Shown here piece after piece: positions 1 through 7,593 of a stretch of 48,705 bases of DNA. The DNA comes from Deltaproteobacteria bacterium (lineage in GTDB: Bacteria > Myxococcota_A > Polyangia > Haliangiales > SHYZ01), in NCBI GenBank assembly GCA_016210055.1, contig JACQUZ010000033.1, positions 1 through 48,705 of the forward strand. The letters run 5' to 3'. A model generated the notes under the pieces. The model worked only from the letters and a program-made list of their open reading frames with translations, had not been told where the DNA came from and did no database searches. The number at the start of each line of letters is the position of its first letter. The stretch's first letter is position 1. Position numbers and translations under genes: made by a program.

Positions 1-33
1 GTCGACCTTGTCGTCGACGATCCTTGCGACTAA
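1..33 (+). CDS. possible 3' end of an upstream gene (partial)
   Basis: Frame 1 is open from the left edge to a TAA at 31-33 and encodes ten residues ending VDDPCD. It lies 26 bases before the next start on the same strand, so it could be the tail of a co-transcribed gene. Ten codons cannot show that it is coding. Confidence 0.3.
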   Translation, partial: VDLVVDDPCD

Positions 34-59
34 ACTTCCAACCGAAAAGAGGAGGGTCA

Positions 60-944
60 ATGCGCTCTGGTCGGCTATTGGCGATTTTTCTTTCGCTCGT
101 GGGGTCCCTGGTCTTCCTTTCGAGCGATGCCTTGGCGAAGAAGAAGAAGGGGGCGAGCGCCAAGCGATCGGCAGGCAAGGTAGAGCGCAAGGCTGCCCCC
201 CAGGCCGATACCAAGGCCGTGTCCGAGCTCATGGGTCCTTTCAAATGGGGAATGACCCATGACGAGGTACTCGTGGTCCTGGGAAAGAGCATAGATGACA
301 AAAACTCGGAGCTCGTCAAGGCGACGACCGACGTGTACGAGCAGGATCGGATCCGCAAGCGGGCCGCCGACGAGAAGAAGCGCATCAAGGATAGCCTGGT
401 GCGATTCGAGGGGAAGAAGACCGGCCTCGACGTGTCCATCGTGGGCAAGGAGCTCGGCCACAACAACGACGAGTCCATGATGGAGCTTTGGGAAAAGGAC
501 CCTCAGAGCAACAAGGATCAGCGCCGATACTTCTTCTTCTACGAGGGGAAGCTCTGGAAGATGTTCATCACCTTCAACTCGGAGATCTTCCAAGGAAAGA
601 CGTTCGCCGATTTTGCGTCGATCATGGAGGCGAGGTACGGTCAGGGGGCGCCCGAGGTCACCGACGGGGTTCGGTTTCTTTACTGGCGCTCAGCCGGCTA
701 CTACCTGAGAGCCGTCGATCTCACGCAGTTCTATGGGAACTTCTGCATCGCGATCAGCGACGAGAGCGTCGAGCAGGTCATCCACGCAAGACGTGAGGAA
801 CGGAACCCTCAGGCCAAGAAGGGGAGTGGGATCATCGAGTCGGTCACCGAAGCGGAAGGCCCCAAGGATGGGGCCGCCAAGTCGTCCCTGACCGAGCAGA
901 ACTCCGACGTCATCGATCGCATCGTTGGCGGCGGCAAGAAGTAG
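60..944 (+). CDS. secreted protein of unknown function, basic and Lys-rich N-terminus
   Basis: This encodes 294 residues. The ATG at 60 is chosen because AGGAGGG lies just upstream (50-56) and because it puts a signal peptide at the N-terminus: MRSGR, a hydrophobic core to about residue 22, then ALA before a run of lysines. A TTG 36 bases upstream is open but spoils this arrangement. The mature protein begins with a Lys/Ala-rich stretch, followed by a charged region of mixed composition (roughly 50-260) and a disordered-looking tail. I see no catalytic motif and do not recognise the family. Export to the periplasm is the only supported inference. The gene ends 3 bases before the convergent NifU-like gene. 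Confidence 0.8.
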   Translation: MRSGRLLAIFLSLVGSLVFLSSDALAKKKKGASAKRSAGKVERKAAPQADTKAVSELMGPFKWGMTHDEVLVVLGKSIDDKNSELVKATTDVYEQDRIRKRAADEKKRIKDSLVRFEGKKTGLDVSIVGKELGHNNDESMMELWEKDPQSNKDQRRYFFFYEGKLWKMFITFNSEIFQGKTFADFASIMEARYGQGAPEVTDGVRFLYWRSAGYYLRAVDLTQFYGNFCIAISDESVEQVIHARREERNPQAKKGSGIIESVTEAEGPKDGAAKSSLTEQNSDVIDRIVGGGKK

Positions 945-947
945 CGC

Positions 948-1178
948 TCACGGCGTTCTTACGATTTCGACTTTGGTCACGCCCGGAACGGCATCTCGGA
1001 GCACTGCGTCAATGCCCACCGTGAGGGTCATGTGCGACATCGGACAGAGCGCCGTCTTGCCAGCCAGCGCGATTCGCACGACGCCGTCGTCGGTGACGTC
1101 CATGAGCACGACGTCGCACCCATCGGCCAAAAGGTGCGGTCGGATTCTTTGAAGCACCGCCTCGACACCGTCGCGCAT
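948..1178 (-). CDS. NifU C-terminal-like domain protein with an incomplete Cys pair
   Basis: This encodes 76 residues that match the NifU/Nfu C-terminal fold. The pattern is VLxxIRPHLxxDGxDV, a short beta region, then LCPMSHMTLxxGIDAVL and a VPGVTKVEIV end. Nfu domains normally carry and transfer Fe-S clusters through a CxxC motif. Here the first Cys position is Thr42 and only Cys45 remains (T-A-L-C), with a non-canonical Cys21 in place of a usual Gly in the DGGDV motif. Cluster binding by the classical mode is therefore doubtful, though Cys21 and Cys45 might act together or in a dimer. The ATG at 1178 is chosen because the fold begins there; an in-frame ATG at 1274 would add 32 residues without homology. 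It is convergent with the gene at 60-944. Confidence 0.72.
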   Translation of the reverse strand: MRDGVEAVLQRIRPHLLADGCDVVLMDVTDDGVVRIALAGKTALCPMSHMTLTVGIDAVLRDAVPGVTKVEIVRTP

Positions 1179-1327
1179 GGGTGACGTCCCTTGGTCGAAT
1201 GAAGCCAATAGGCCAGTATCTGAAGATTCGCGCTGGTTCGATGCCTCGTGGTACACGAGGGTTTCAGCCCTCATCGAATCAACCCGCTAGCTTGACGCTT
1301 GCTCTCCGTGAAACGTACGATGCCGGG

Positions 1328-2578
1328 GTGCGTCACCTGTCCTCCATCCTGGCCTTTTTTCTCGTCGGGATATCAGGCCTCGTGGCCGCGGCAAGTCCCT
1401 TGCGAAAACCCTGCGGACGAGTCGTGGCCCATGCGAGCGGCGGGGACGGTGCAAAGGCCTCCTTGGTCGACCAAGTCCAGTCGAGCATCGTGGCGAGGCT
1501 CCGCGCCGAGGGCTGCCGCCCAGTTGACGTCGCAGCCCTTCAGGCCGAGCACGAGGATGTCGCGTCCGTGCTCGCCCACGCCGACCAGCGCCTCAGGCAG
1601 GCGGAGGCCCTTCTGCGGCTCCTGCATGTCTCGGCAGCCAACAAGGCGCTCTTGGAAGCGACCGAGGGTTACGAGCAACACCTGCTCGCCTTGGCCGAGC
1701 GAGACGGTGGCCTGGAAAGACTCCAGGCTGCGTGCCGCTTCGGAGCTATTGCCCGCTATCTCGAGAATGACGAGGAAGGGGCACGCGCCACGCTCTCTCG
1801 CTGCTTCGTGCTCGCCCCCGATCTCGACTTTGATCCGGCCAAGTTCCCCCCAGCCATGCGCGCCGCGGTCACCGAGTCGCGATTGCTGTTTGACGAGCTG
1901 GGGACTGGGAGCCTGGAGATCAGCGCGGCAGAGGAACCGGTAACCGTCTTGATCAACAGCCGAGAAGTGGGCCGGGCGCCGGTGCGCGTGGACGAGGTTG
2001 GGCCAGGACCAAACTACGTCACCTTTCTTTCCGACGGACGACCGCCAGTCACGGTCTCCGTTTTGGTCCGGGGCGCCGGGCACGTGGAGCAGGTCACCCC
2101 GCGGCTCGACGTATTTCGCCATGGCCCCCTTGGCCTGCTCGTTCAGGCGAGCGCATTGGCCGGCACGAGGGCGATGGGAGAGCCGGTGAGGGAAGTGTTC
2201 CAAGCTACCGGGGAGCCTCAGTTTCTCCTCTTGGTGCAGGTACATGACGGAATGGCGGGAGAAGCACCCGTACGGGGATTCCTCTACGACAGAACCGGGC
2301 GTCTTGTGGCCGAGAAAGAGGGCGCAGTCCCAATCTCGGCACTGTCCCGTGAGGTAGGCTTGCTCGTCGGGTCGCTCGTCGCACCGGCGCTTTCCCTCGG
2401 CGCGACGCTCGAGAGCGAGACCGGATGGCGGGCCCACATGAGCAAAATAGCGCGGCATCGCTTGTTTTGGCCCACGGTTGGCGCTGCCGCGCTCGTGACC
2501 ACTGGGGTTCTCCTCGGGGTGACTGGGCGTGGTCTCAGTGACGGCCAGCGGGTGGTGGTCTTGGGCATGGTCTTTTAG
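1328..2578 (+). CDS. PEGA-domain membrane or secreted protein
   Basis: About 416 residues from a GTG at 1328. That start gives MRHLSSILAFF and a hydrophobic core ending in VAAASP, a good signal peptide; earlier in-frame starts give no sensible leader. A helical, Leu/Ala-rich region (about 60-190) resembles TPR-like packing. It is followed near residue 195-250 by a PEGA-type beta domain (GSLEISAAEEPVTVLI, then GRAPVRVDEV and a Val-rich strand). A predicted membrane helix lies near the C-terminus (FWPTVGAAALVTTGVLLGV). PEGA domains are common in myxobacterial envelope proteins and are thought to bind or organise surface structures. The stop codon overlaps the ribosome binding site of the next gene, so the two are probably co-transcribed. 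Confidence 0.68.
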   Translation: MRHLSSILAFFLVGISGLVAAASPLRKPCGRVVAHASGGDGAKASLVDQVQSSIVARLRAEGCRPVDVAALQAEHEDVASVLAHADQRLRQAEALLRLLHVSAANKALLEATEGYEQHLLALAERDGGLERLQAACRFGAIARYLENDEEGARATLSRCFVLAPDLDFDPAKFPPAMRAAVTESRLLFDELGTGSLEISAAEEPVTVLINSREVGRAPVRVDEVGPGPNYVTFLSDGRPPVTVSVLVRGAGHVEQVTPRLDVFRHGPLGLLVQASALAGTRAMGEPVREVFQATGEPQFLLLVQVHDGMAGEAPVRGFLYDRTGRLVAEKEGAVPISALSREVGLLVGSLVAPALSLGATLESETGWRAHMSKIARHRLFWPTVGAAALVTTGVLLGVTGRGLSDGQRVVVLGMVF

Positions 2579-2589
2579 GAGGCGTCTCA

Positions 2590-4080
2590 ATGAAGAAGGT
2601 ACCGACCGGTTGGCCAAAAGCCTTGCTGTTCCTCACCATGGCTTGCGGCGGCGAGGATGTGAGCGTTTCCAATACCAGCCCGACCGGCTCGGTCGGTGGC
2701 GTCGTGGTGCACGCGGCGACGCGCGCCCCCATGACAGGTGTCGAGGTTTCCCTGCTGGCGGGCGGCAAGGTATTTCCTGCGGTGAAGACCCTGGCCACAG
2801 GCACGTTTTCATTTCGCGGCGTCCCGTACGGCAACGCTCTCGTAACCGTGGCGGGGCCATCGGGTTTTCTCGGAGCAGTCCTTGGTGCCAAGATGTCTGG
2901 GCAGGCGGGGGACTTCCCAACCTCGAACGAGGCGGTCACGCTGGGACCGATCGGACTCGTGCCTGCCTCCCGGATGTTCACGTTGCGAATCCTGGACGAC
3001 AGGGGCGTTCCGGTAGGCGGGTACACCATCACGGCGCAGACCACGGTGGGCTGGGTTGACTTCAGCAGCGGCGCTCCGAAAGCTGTCGGGGAGGCCCTCT
3101 TCAGCGCCACGACGGGTGCGGACGGCCGCGTCACTCTCGTCGGCATTCCCGACTACCACGCGCTCGGCACTACCATTAATGATGCCCTGGTCGTGACGCT
3201 CCCCCCGTGGGACGCGAACGAAGACGGGGTGCTCGAATTCCCCGGGGGAACGGCGACTTTCAACATGCGATCCCTCGCTGTCCCGGTCCCAGAAGTCCTT
3301 CTCAAGCCGAACTATGAGCCAGCCCTCAGCGTGGTGGCGAGCAACGTGGCGGCCTTGGAGCGCTCGCCTTCTGCCAATTCCTTGCCAGGTACAATCGCCG
3401 TAGGGGAGCCCCTCTACATCAAGTTCAACCTCCCCATTCAATCCACCGCCGCAGTATCCGTGACCGATGAGCAAGGTGCGCCGCTCCCCGAACCACCGTC
3501 TTCATCGGTCCAGGGAGACCTGCTCAAGATCGTCTTGGCGACCTCGCCCGGGAACGAATACAACTTGAGCATTCATGCGGTCGCCGCCGTCGGAGACCGC
3601 ATCGTTTGGGGCGATTTCGCCGCCGCGTTCTTCACTCGGGGGCCCGAAAAAATCACGGCCAAGGCGACCAAGGATTCCGCCACCGGCATGGTGCGTCTGA
3701 CGTTTAGCGAGCCGATCGGGACTGGGAGCCACGACTCGAACAACCTCGCAGGGGAAAACTGCGTGATGTTCTTCAATGCCGACCTTGACAAGTCCGGTAT
3801 CCCGATCGGCAACGCGCCCGGCGAGCTCGGCCATGCGAGCTGCGAGAGCGGGAGATCCCTACGCTCGGTCGAACCGGATCCCCCGGGCCCTGTGGGACGG
3901 TCGGGATACTCGAGCATCTGGGAGTTCCTCCCGCCTACTCCCGGGAATGCGGCGCTTCCATCTGCTACGCCTGTGCACCTCTTGTTCAGCCGCATCGCAA
4001 GCCCATCTTTTGCCCCAAGGCGCACCGATGGCCGTCCGGTTCCGGATTTCACCGGCCTGGACGCGATTCTTCTTCCCTAG
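2590..4080 (+). CDS. probable lipoprotein with Ig-like/carboxypeptidase-regulatory-like domains
   Basis: This encodes 496 residues with a strong AGGAGGCG ribosome binding site at 2577-2584. The N-terminus is MKKVPTGW, a short hydrophobic stretch, then LTMACGGE, so Cys19 is a likely lipidation site, although the lipobox is imperfect (Met at -2). Residues about 33-90 look like a carboxypeptidase-regulatory/transthyretin-like beta sandwich: GGVVVHAATRAPMTGVEV, then GTFSFRGVPYG. Further beta-rich segments follow (RGVPVGGYTITAQ near 140; a bacterial Ig-like region near 250-380). No catalytic residues were seen. It is probably an outer-membrane-anchored or surface protein, co-transcribed with the preceding PEGA gene. 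Confidence 0.72.
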   Translation: MKKVPTGWPKALLFLTMACGGEDVSVSNTSPTGSVGGVVVHAATRAPMTGVEVSLLAGGKVFPAVKTLATGTFSFRGVPYGNALVTVAGPSGFLGAVLGAKMSGQAGDFPTSNEAVTLGPIGLVPASRMFTLRILDDRGVPVGGYTITAQTTVGWVDFSSGAPKAVGEALFSATTGADGRVTLVGIPDYHALGTTINDALVVTLPPWDANEDGVLEFPGGTATFNMRSLAVPVPEVLLKPNYEPALSVVASNVAALERSPSANSLPGTIAVGEPLYIKFNLPIQSTAAVSVTDEQGAPLPEPPSSSVQGDLLKIVLATSPGNEYNLSIHAVAAVGDRIVWGDFAAAFFTRGPEKITAKATKDSATGMVRLTFSEPIGTGSHDSNNLAGENCVMFFNADLDKSGIPIGNAPGELGHASCESGRSLRSVEPDPPGPVGRSGYSSIWEFLPPTPGNAALPSATPVHLLFSRIASPSFAPRRTDGRPVPDFTGLDAILLP

Positions 4081-4137
4081 AATCAGTCGGCGTTATCTAT
4101 ATCAGGGGGGGACTTGCCCCAGCTACCCGCTGGATCG

Positions 4138-4156
4138 CCTCGCGCTTCGCGCTAGG
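4138..4156. repeat. hairpin-forming inverted repeat between convergent genes
   Basis: CCT-C-GCGC, loop TTC, GCGC-T-AGG gives seven pairs with one internal mismatch. It sits in the 142-base gap (4081-4222) between two convergent genes and could help terminate transcription from either side, but no T-run follows on either strand. The rest of the gap holds a run of seven G at about 4104-4110 and an AGACG/CGTCT dyad at 4158-4169; I see nothing else in it. Confidence 0.25.
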
Positions 4157-4222
4157 AAGACGTCCGTCTCCCCCTGTCGCGCGCTACCCGCGCGGTTTGA
4201 GTACCTATCGATGGGACATCGT

Positions 4223-5518
4223 CTAGAACAACGAGAAGTGCTTGCTTTCCTGCGCCTTGGCGTTCATTCGGTTTTCCAGCGACTTCCGGGCGTCAATCAC
4301 GCGCTCTGTCTCAGCATTGAGCTTTTGGATGCGCCGCATGTAGCTTGCCTCTGCGACGGAGGGCTTGGTGCCACGCAGGAGCGAGTCGAGGACCGACGAT
4401 TGCCCAAGGAACACGATGTTCTCGGCCGCAATCGTGTCTTTTGACCACGCCTTGGATCCCCAGTTCGGCGAGTTGATGTCCGGCCGATACTGGTAGCCGA
4501 TTGGAGTCGCCCCACTAGGACACCCGTCTGGGTGCGGTTGGTTGTCTGCGCACATCGGCGAGCCGACTTGGACTATTTCCACGAGTGGCAGTCCACTGTT
4601 CGTATCACGCGGCATGCGGAAAATCGCTCCCAAGCGTGCCTGGGGACCGAGCTTGCGGACGATCTCGCTGGTCTCGGCGATCTGCTTTTCGTCCGCCTGC
4701 GAATACTTGACGTGGTCCTTGACAAGCTTGAGAAGGTCCGAGAGGTCCCCATAGAACCGAAGGGTATCCTCCACGAGCTGGGGCTCCATGTTGAACAGGT
4801 TCGCTCGGAAGAAAAGCTTCGAATCCGGATCTTTGAGCTTTCCAGTTTTCAGAAGCTCATCCAATGCCTTGGTCAATTCGGCATCGCCGGGCAGGAATGA
4901 CTGCTTGTCGTCTCCTCGGTCCTTTGCAACGAGGAGCGCCTCGTTTAGGGCCTGTAATCCCGCGCTCGACTCGCGGATGTGCTCCAAGATATTGGCCGCA
5001 TCGTCAATGGTGGCGTTGTAGATCTTGCTGCGCGCCGAGATACCCCCCATGACCGAACCGACGATTAGAAGGCCGAGCGCCACTCCAATCCACTTCATCC
5101 GGGCGGCGAGCGATTTCTTTTGGACCGATTCAACGGGCTTCCCGTCGTCGACGATGACGTACGTGGGGGCCGCGTGGGCCGCCGTCTGGGCGGCCATGGC
5201 ATTCATGGCGCCAAAGGGGTCGAGACGGGCATCGGGAACGATCGGCTGCTGGATGGCTTGCGCGGACGCGGTCGTATCTGTCCCTGGAGGTCGGGCAATT
5301 CCAGGCGGGGGAGGTACATGTCCTGTGCCGAGCTTAGCCGCAGTGGGCGCAGGAACAGCGGGCGGTTCGCCTTGCCCGTTCGTCACGTTCGCGGCGGCGC
5401 CGTTGAATGGGGAAGGGCGGGCTGCCGTGCCGCTATCGGGGCCCTTTTTCAAGCCCAATCGGGCCTTTAGATCGCTGATATCGCGGGCACCGGGTTTCTT
5501 GATGTCCTTCTCGCTCAA
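4223..5518 (-). CDS. single-pass membrane protein of unknown function
   Basis: This encodes 431 residues from a TTG start at 5518, preceded by GGAGG eight bases upstream. Residues 1-125 are a low-complexity Pro/Ala/Gly region, apparently cytoplasmic. Residues about 140-162 (MKWIGVALGLLIVGSVMGGI) form one transmembrane helix. The rest is a helical extracytoplasmic region with a short Cys pair (MCADN and GCPSG), ending in a charged helix near residues 400-425. I do not recognise the family. A TTGACA-like/TAGAGT-like promoter lies at 5548-5576. The gene is monocistronic and convergent with the lipoprotein gene at 2590. Confidence 0.78.
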   Translation of the reverse strand: MSEKDIKKPGARDISDLKARLGLKKGPDSGTAARPSPFNGAAANVTNGQGEPPAVPAPTAAKLGTGHVPPPPGIARPPGTDTTASAQAIQQPIVPDARLDPFGAMNAMAAQTAAHAAPTYVIVDDGKPVESVQKKSLAARMKWIGVALGLLIVGSVMGGISARSKIYNATIDDAANILEHIRESSAGLQALNEALLVAKDRGDDKQSFLPGDAELTKALDELLKTGKLKDPDSKLFFRANLFNMEPQLVEDTLRFYGDLSDLLKLVKDHVKYSQADEKQIAETSEIVRKLGPQARLGAIFRMPRDTNSGLPLVEIVQVGSPMCADNQPHPDGCPSGATPIGYQYRPDINSPNWGSKAWSKDTIAAENIVFLGQSSVLDSLLRGTKPSVAEASYMRRIQKLNAETERVIDARKSLENRMNAKAQESKHFSLF

Positions 5519-5547
5519 AACAGGTACCTCCAGCTAAAAGCGGGTCC

Positions 5548-5576
5548 ACTCTAGCGACCGTCAATTTCTCTGTCAA
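5548..5576 (-). promoter_or_regulatory. candidate sigma70-type promoter for the gene at 4223-5518
   Basis: On the minus strand TTGACA (5571-5576) is followed after 17 bases by TAGAGT (5548-5553, four of six matches to TATAAT). Transcription would start near 5541, leaving a leader of about 22 bases that contains GGAGG before the TTG start. Confidence 0.45.
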
Positions 5577-5670
5577 GGAAGCGCCACGCAAGGAAAATTC
5601 GAGATTCTTGCGCAACGGTCAAGGGGGTGCATTCTCCCGTGCCCCACGCTCCGCTGACGCCCGCACAGAG

Positions 5671-5679
5671 TTATCCACA
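5671..5679 (+). promoter_or_regulatory. DnaA-box sequence
   Basis: TTATCCACA is the exact consensus bacterial DnaA box. It lies in non-coding DNA, about 195 bp from two further box-like sites. Function is not shown. Confidence 0.45.
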
Positions 5680-5716
5680 ATTTCATCAACAGATCCAAAA
5701 GGGGGATTCCGCGGCG

Positions 5717-5745
5717 TTCTCGACGCAGTCATTCCTCGTCGAGAA
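5717..5745. repeat. perfect 9-bp inverted repeat, 11-base spacer
   Basis: TTCTCGACG (5717-5725) and its exact reverse complement CGTCGAGAA (5737-5745) are separated by 11 bases. It could be an operator half-site pair or an RNA stem-loop. No T-run follows, so it is not a typical terminator. Confidence 0.6.
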
Positions 5746-5826
5746 ATGGTCGCGGTTTGATCCCGTGGATCGCTGTAACTCGTAGAAATTGCTCCGTTGT
5801 TTTCTCACGCGTAGGTGACCTGGTGC

Positions 5827-5855
5827 GTGCACGTAGAGGCTCACCCTACGTGCGC
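5827..5855. repeat. 10-bp dyad, 9-base spacer
   Basis: 5827-5836 pairs with 5846-5855 (core GCACGTAG / CTACGTGC, extended outward by one G-U and one G-C pair). It is a candidate operator or RNA stem. Confidence 0.55.
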
Positions 5856-5873
5856 ATGACGAGCGAAATGCCC

Positions 5874-5895
5874 TGTGGACAAATTGTGTGGGCAA
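5874..5895 (-). promoter_or_regulatory. two tandem DnaA-box-like sites
   Basis: TGTGGACAA (5874-5882; reverse complement TTGTCCACA, the form favoured in G+C-rich bacteria) is followed after four bases by TGTGGGCAA (5887-5895, two mismatches to consensus) in the same orientation, a 13-base repeat period. Confidence 0.4.
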
Positions 5896-5927
5896 CGCAC
5901 GGCGGGCCGCTCTGGATTACTCCCGTC

Positions 5928-5941
5928 CCCCTTTCGAGGGG
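5928..5941 (+). repeat. short hairpin with UUCG tetraloop
   Basis: CCCCT-TTCG-AGGGG forms a perfect 5-bp stem capped by UUCG when transcribed on the plus strand. It would be stable as RNA and suggests that part of this gap may be transcribed. No T-run follows. Confidence 0.4.
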
Positions 5942-5970
5942 CCGCCCACTCACGTACGAACCACGAACAA

Positions 5971-5994
5971 AGGCAGACAAGCGCGCGTCTGTCT
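5971..5994. repeat. 8-bp dyad just upstream of the promoter
   Basis: AGGCAGAC (5971-5978) pairs with GTCTGTCT (5987-5994), with one G-U pair and an 8-base spacer. It ends six bases before the -35 box at 6001, a usual position for an activator or repressor site. Confidence 0.45.
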
Positions 5995-6000
5995 AATTCG

Positions 6001-6029
6001 TTGACAGGCGGAGGGATGCTTCCGATAAT
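6001..6029 (+). promoter_or_regulatory. strong sigma70-type promoter for the sensor gene
   Basis: TTGACA (6001-6006), a 17-base spacer, then GATAAT (6024-6029): six of six and five of six matches at ideal spacing. A leader of about 28 bases follows, with GAGGAGGCG before the ATG at 6064. It is the best promoter seen in the window. Confidence 0.75.
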
Positions 6030-6063
6030 GGCGCGGGCTACTTAGCTGAGGAGGCGTGGACGG

Positions 6064-7536
6064 ATGTCCCGAGTGAAGATTGGGGTGGTGGTAGCAGCCG
6101 TAGTAACGGCTTTGACCGCGACAGCGCATGTCCTCACCACATCCAGCCTCGAGTCGCGCATCGTGAAAGATGTAGAGGCTCGCGTCGAAAAGGCCGAGCA
6201 ACTACTCATTCAGACGGCTTCGTTCGAGGGTTTGGGCTTGATGAAGAGGGCAGAAACCCTGGCCCGCGATCCTCGTCTTTCCAAAGCGCTTGACGAGCAG
6301 CAGGACGTCACGCGATCGGGGGTGGCCAACGAAGCCTTCAAATCCTTCATGGGCGAATTGAAGCAAGGCGAGCCGAAGCCGGATTTCCTTGCGCTCGTCA
6401 ACGACAAGGGAGACGTGGCGGCCATGCTCGACGTGCCGAGGCCCGACCCCGAGCCTTGGAAAAGCAAGTTTGCGGCGGTCGCAGCGGCATTGGAAAAGCG
6501 TCAGGTCTCCAAGGACATCTGGGAGTACCGGACTGGCGTCATGAAAGTTGGCGTCGCCCCCGTGTATGACGCCACGAGCGGCAGCGTGAAGGGCGCCCTC
6601 GTGCTTGCCTACGCGCTGAATTCCAAGGAGGCGCATACCCAGGCGGGACTCCTCGGCATGGATGTCGCTTATTTCTTTGGAAACCGTGTCCGGGCGACGA
6701 GCTTCCGTCGTGGCGGTGCCGAAGAAGACATGACGCGCCAGCAGGAGCTGGCAAAGCCCCTCTTTGACTCGGGGCTGGCAAGGGATGCCCTCGAGAAAGG
6801 GCAGATCAAGTTGATGCGCTTCAAGATGGCGGGCGAGGAGTACATCGGCACGGCTGCGCGCTTGGAGCTCAACTTTGCGGACAAGACCTCAGGCGCGATG
6901 GTCATGAAGTCCCTCACGCAAGCGCTCGAGCCTATTGGGGCGGTAAAGACGACGATTATTCTCCTGGGATTCGGCGCACTCCTCACGGCGATCTTGGCGA
7001 TGCTGGTCACTGCGCGCCTGATTCTCAATCCGGCTGAAGAAGTCGAGCTCGGCGTGACCGAAATCATCAATGGCAATATCGATTATGTATTCAAGCCGGT
7101 GGGGGCCGATCTCGATGGCTTGGCCAATGCCCTCAACGTGATGCTGGCGCGCTTGCTCGGACGCCCAGAGCCAGGTGAGGAGCAGTTCGACGAAAACGGC
7201 AATATCGCGACGAACACGAGCAAGGTGCTCCTTGACGATGAGGCGGGTTCCGCGGGCGCTGCGGCTGCACTGGGAGGCTCGGCTATCAATGACCCGGATA
7301 CCCTCGCCCTGGCCCAAGAGCCGGAGGTCGACTATTACCGCCGCATCTATGGCGAATACGTGGATGCGAGGAAAGTCCTGGGCGAGAAGTCCGATGGTGT
7401 GACGTTCGACGGCTTTATCGTGAAGCTTCGGCTGAACGAGGGCACGTTGAAAAAGAAGTACAACTGCAAGGCCGTTCGATTCCGGGTTCAGACCAAGAAC
7501 GGCCAAGTGACGCTCAAGCCAATTCCGATCGTGTAG
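6064..7536 (+). CDS. membrane sensor-like protein with Cache-like periplasmic region
   Basis: This encodes 490 residues. An N-terminal transmembrane helix (about 5-25) is followed by a long helix, then a periplasmic alpha/beta region (about 30-295) that looks like a Cache/PAS sensor (DFLALVNDKGDVAAM; VGVAPVYDATSGSVKGALVLAY). A second helix lies at about 301-323 (TIILLGFGALLTAILAML), then a HAMP-like segment (about 325-370), an acidic linker, and a small C-terminal domain (about 420-490; VDYYRRIYGEYVDARKVLGE). There is no kinase, GGDEF or methyl-accepting module, so the output is unknown. The overall design recalls a myxobacterial family exemplified by MXAN_5187, but that link is from memory. 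Strong promoter and ribosome binding site. Confidence 0.72.
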   Translation: MSRVKIGVVVAAVVTALTATAHVLTTSSLESRIVKDVEARVEKAEQLLIQTASFEGLGLMKRAETLARDPRLSKALDEQQDVTRSGVANEAFKSFMGELKQGEPKPDFLALVNDKGDVAAMLDVPRPDPEPWKSKFAAVAAALEKRQVSKDIWEYRTGVMKVGVAPVYDATSGSVKGALVLAYALNSKEAHTQAGLLGMDVAYFFGNRVRATSFRRGGAEEDMTRQQELAKPLFDSGLARDALEKGQIKLMRFKMAGEEYIGTAARLELNFADKTSGAMVMKSLTQALEPIGAVKTTIILLGFGALLTAILAMLVTARLILNPAEEVELGVTEIINGNIDYVFKPVGADLDGLANALNVMLARLLGRPEPGEEQFDENGNIATNTSKVLLDDEAGSAGAAAALGGSAINDPDTLALAQEPEVDYYRRIYGEYVDARKVLGEKSDGVTFDGFIVKLRLNEGTLKKKYNCKAVRFRVQTKNGQVTLKPIPIV

Positions 7537-7543
7537 TTGCGCC

Positions 7544-7593
7544 AGAACGGTCGCAAAACCGTCGCGAACAGAAGTAGGTTTTGAGACGGTTCT
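7544..7593. terminator. long inverted repeat between convergent genes, likely bidirectional terminator
   Basis: The arms 7544-7560 and 7577-7593 are complementary at 15 of 17 positions, with a 16-base loop. The inner ends are A-rich on one side and T-rich on the other (AAAACC/GGTTTT). It fills the gap between two convergent genes, and the right arm overlaps the stop codon of the minus-strand gene. Confidence 0.5.

Larger units (their letters stand above)
5577..6000. other. 424-base non-coding region rich in dyads and DnaA-box-like sites
   Basis: No convincing gene lies here. From left to right there is a perfect DnaA-box match (5671-5679), a 9-bp perfect inverted repeat (5717-5745), a 10-bp dyad (5827-5855), two tandem DnaA-box-like sites (5874-5895), a UUCG-type hairpin (5928-5941) and an 8-bp dyad (5971-5994) abutting the plus-strand promoter at 6001. 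The region could be a complex promoter for the divergent genes, a structured non-coding RNA, or a DnaA-binding locus. Confidence 0.5.

Noticed and set aside
1373..2617. Long minus-strand frame opposite the PEGA-domain gene
   Set aside because: No motif, no ribosome binding site, and the plus-strand frame has a signal peptide and a PEGA-like domain.
4081..4222. tRNA or small RNA gene in the gap between convergent genes
   Set aside because: No cloverleaf or T-psi-C-like segment; only a short mismatched hairpin and a G run.
5577..6000. Chromosomal origin oriC
   Set aside because: Only one perfect and two imperfect DnaA boxes, no clear AT-rich unwinding stretch and no dnaA or dnaN nearby.
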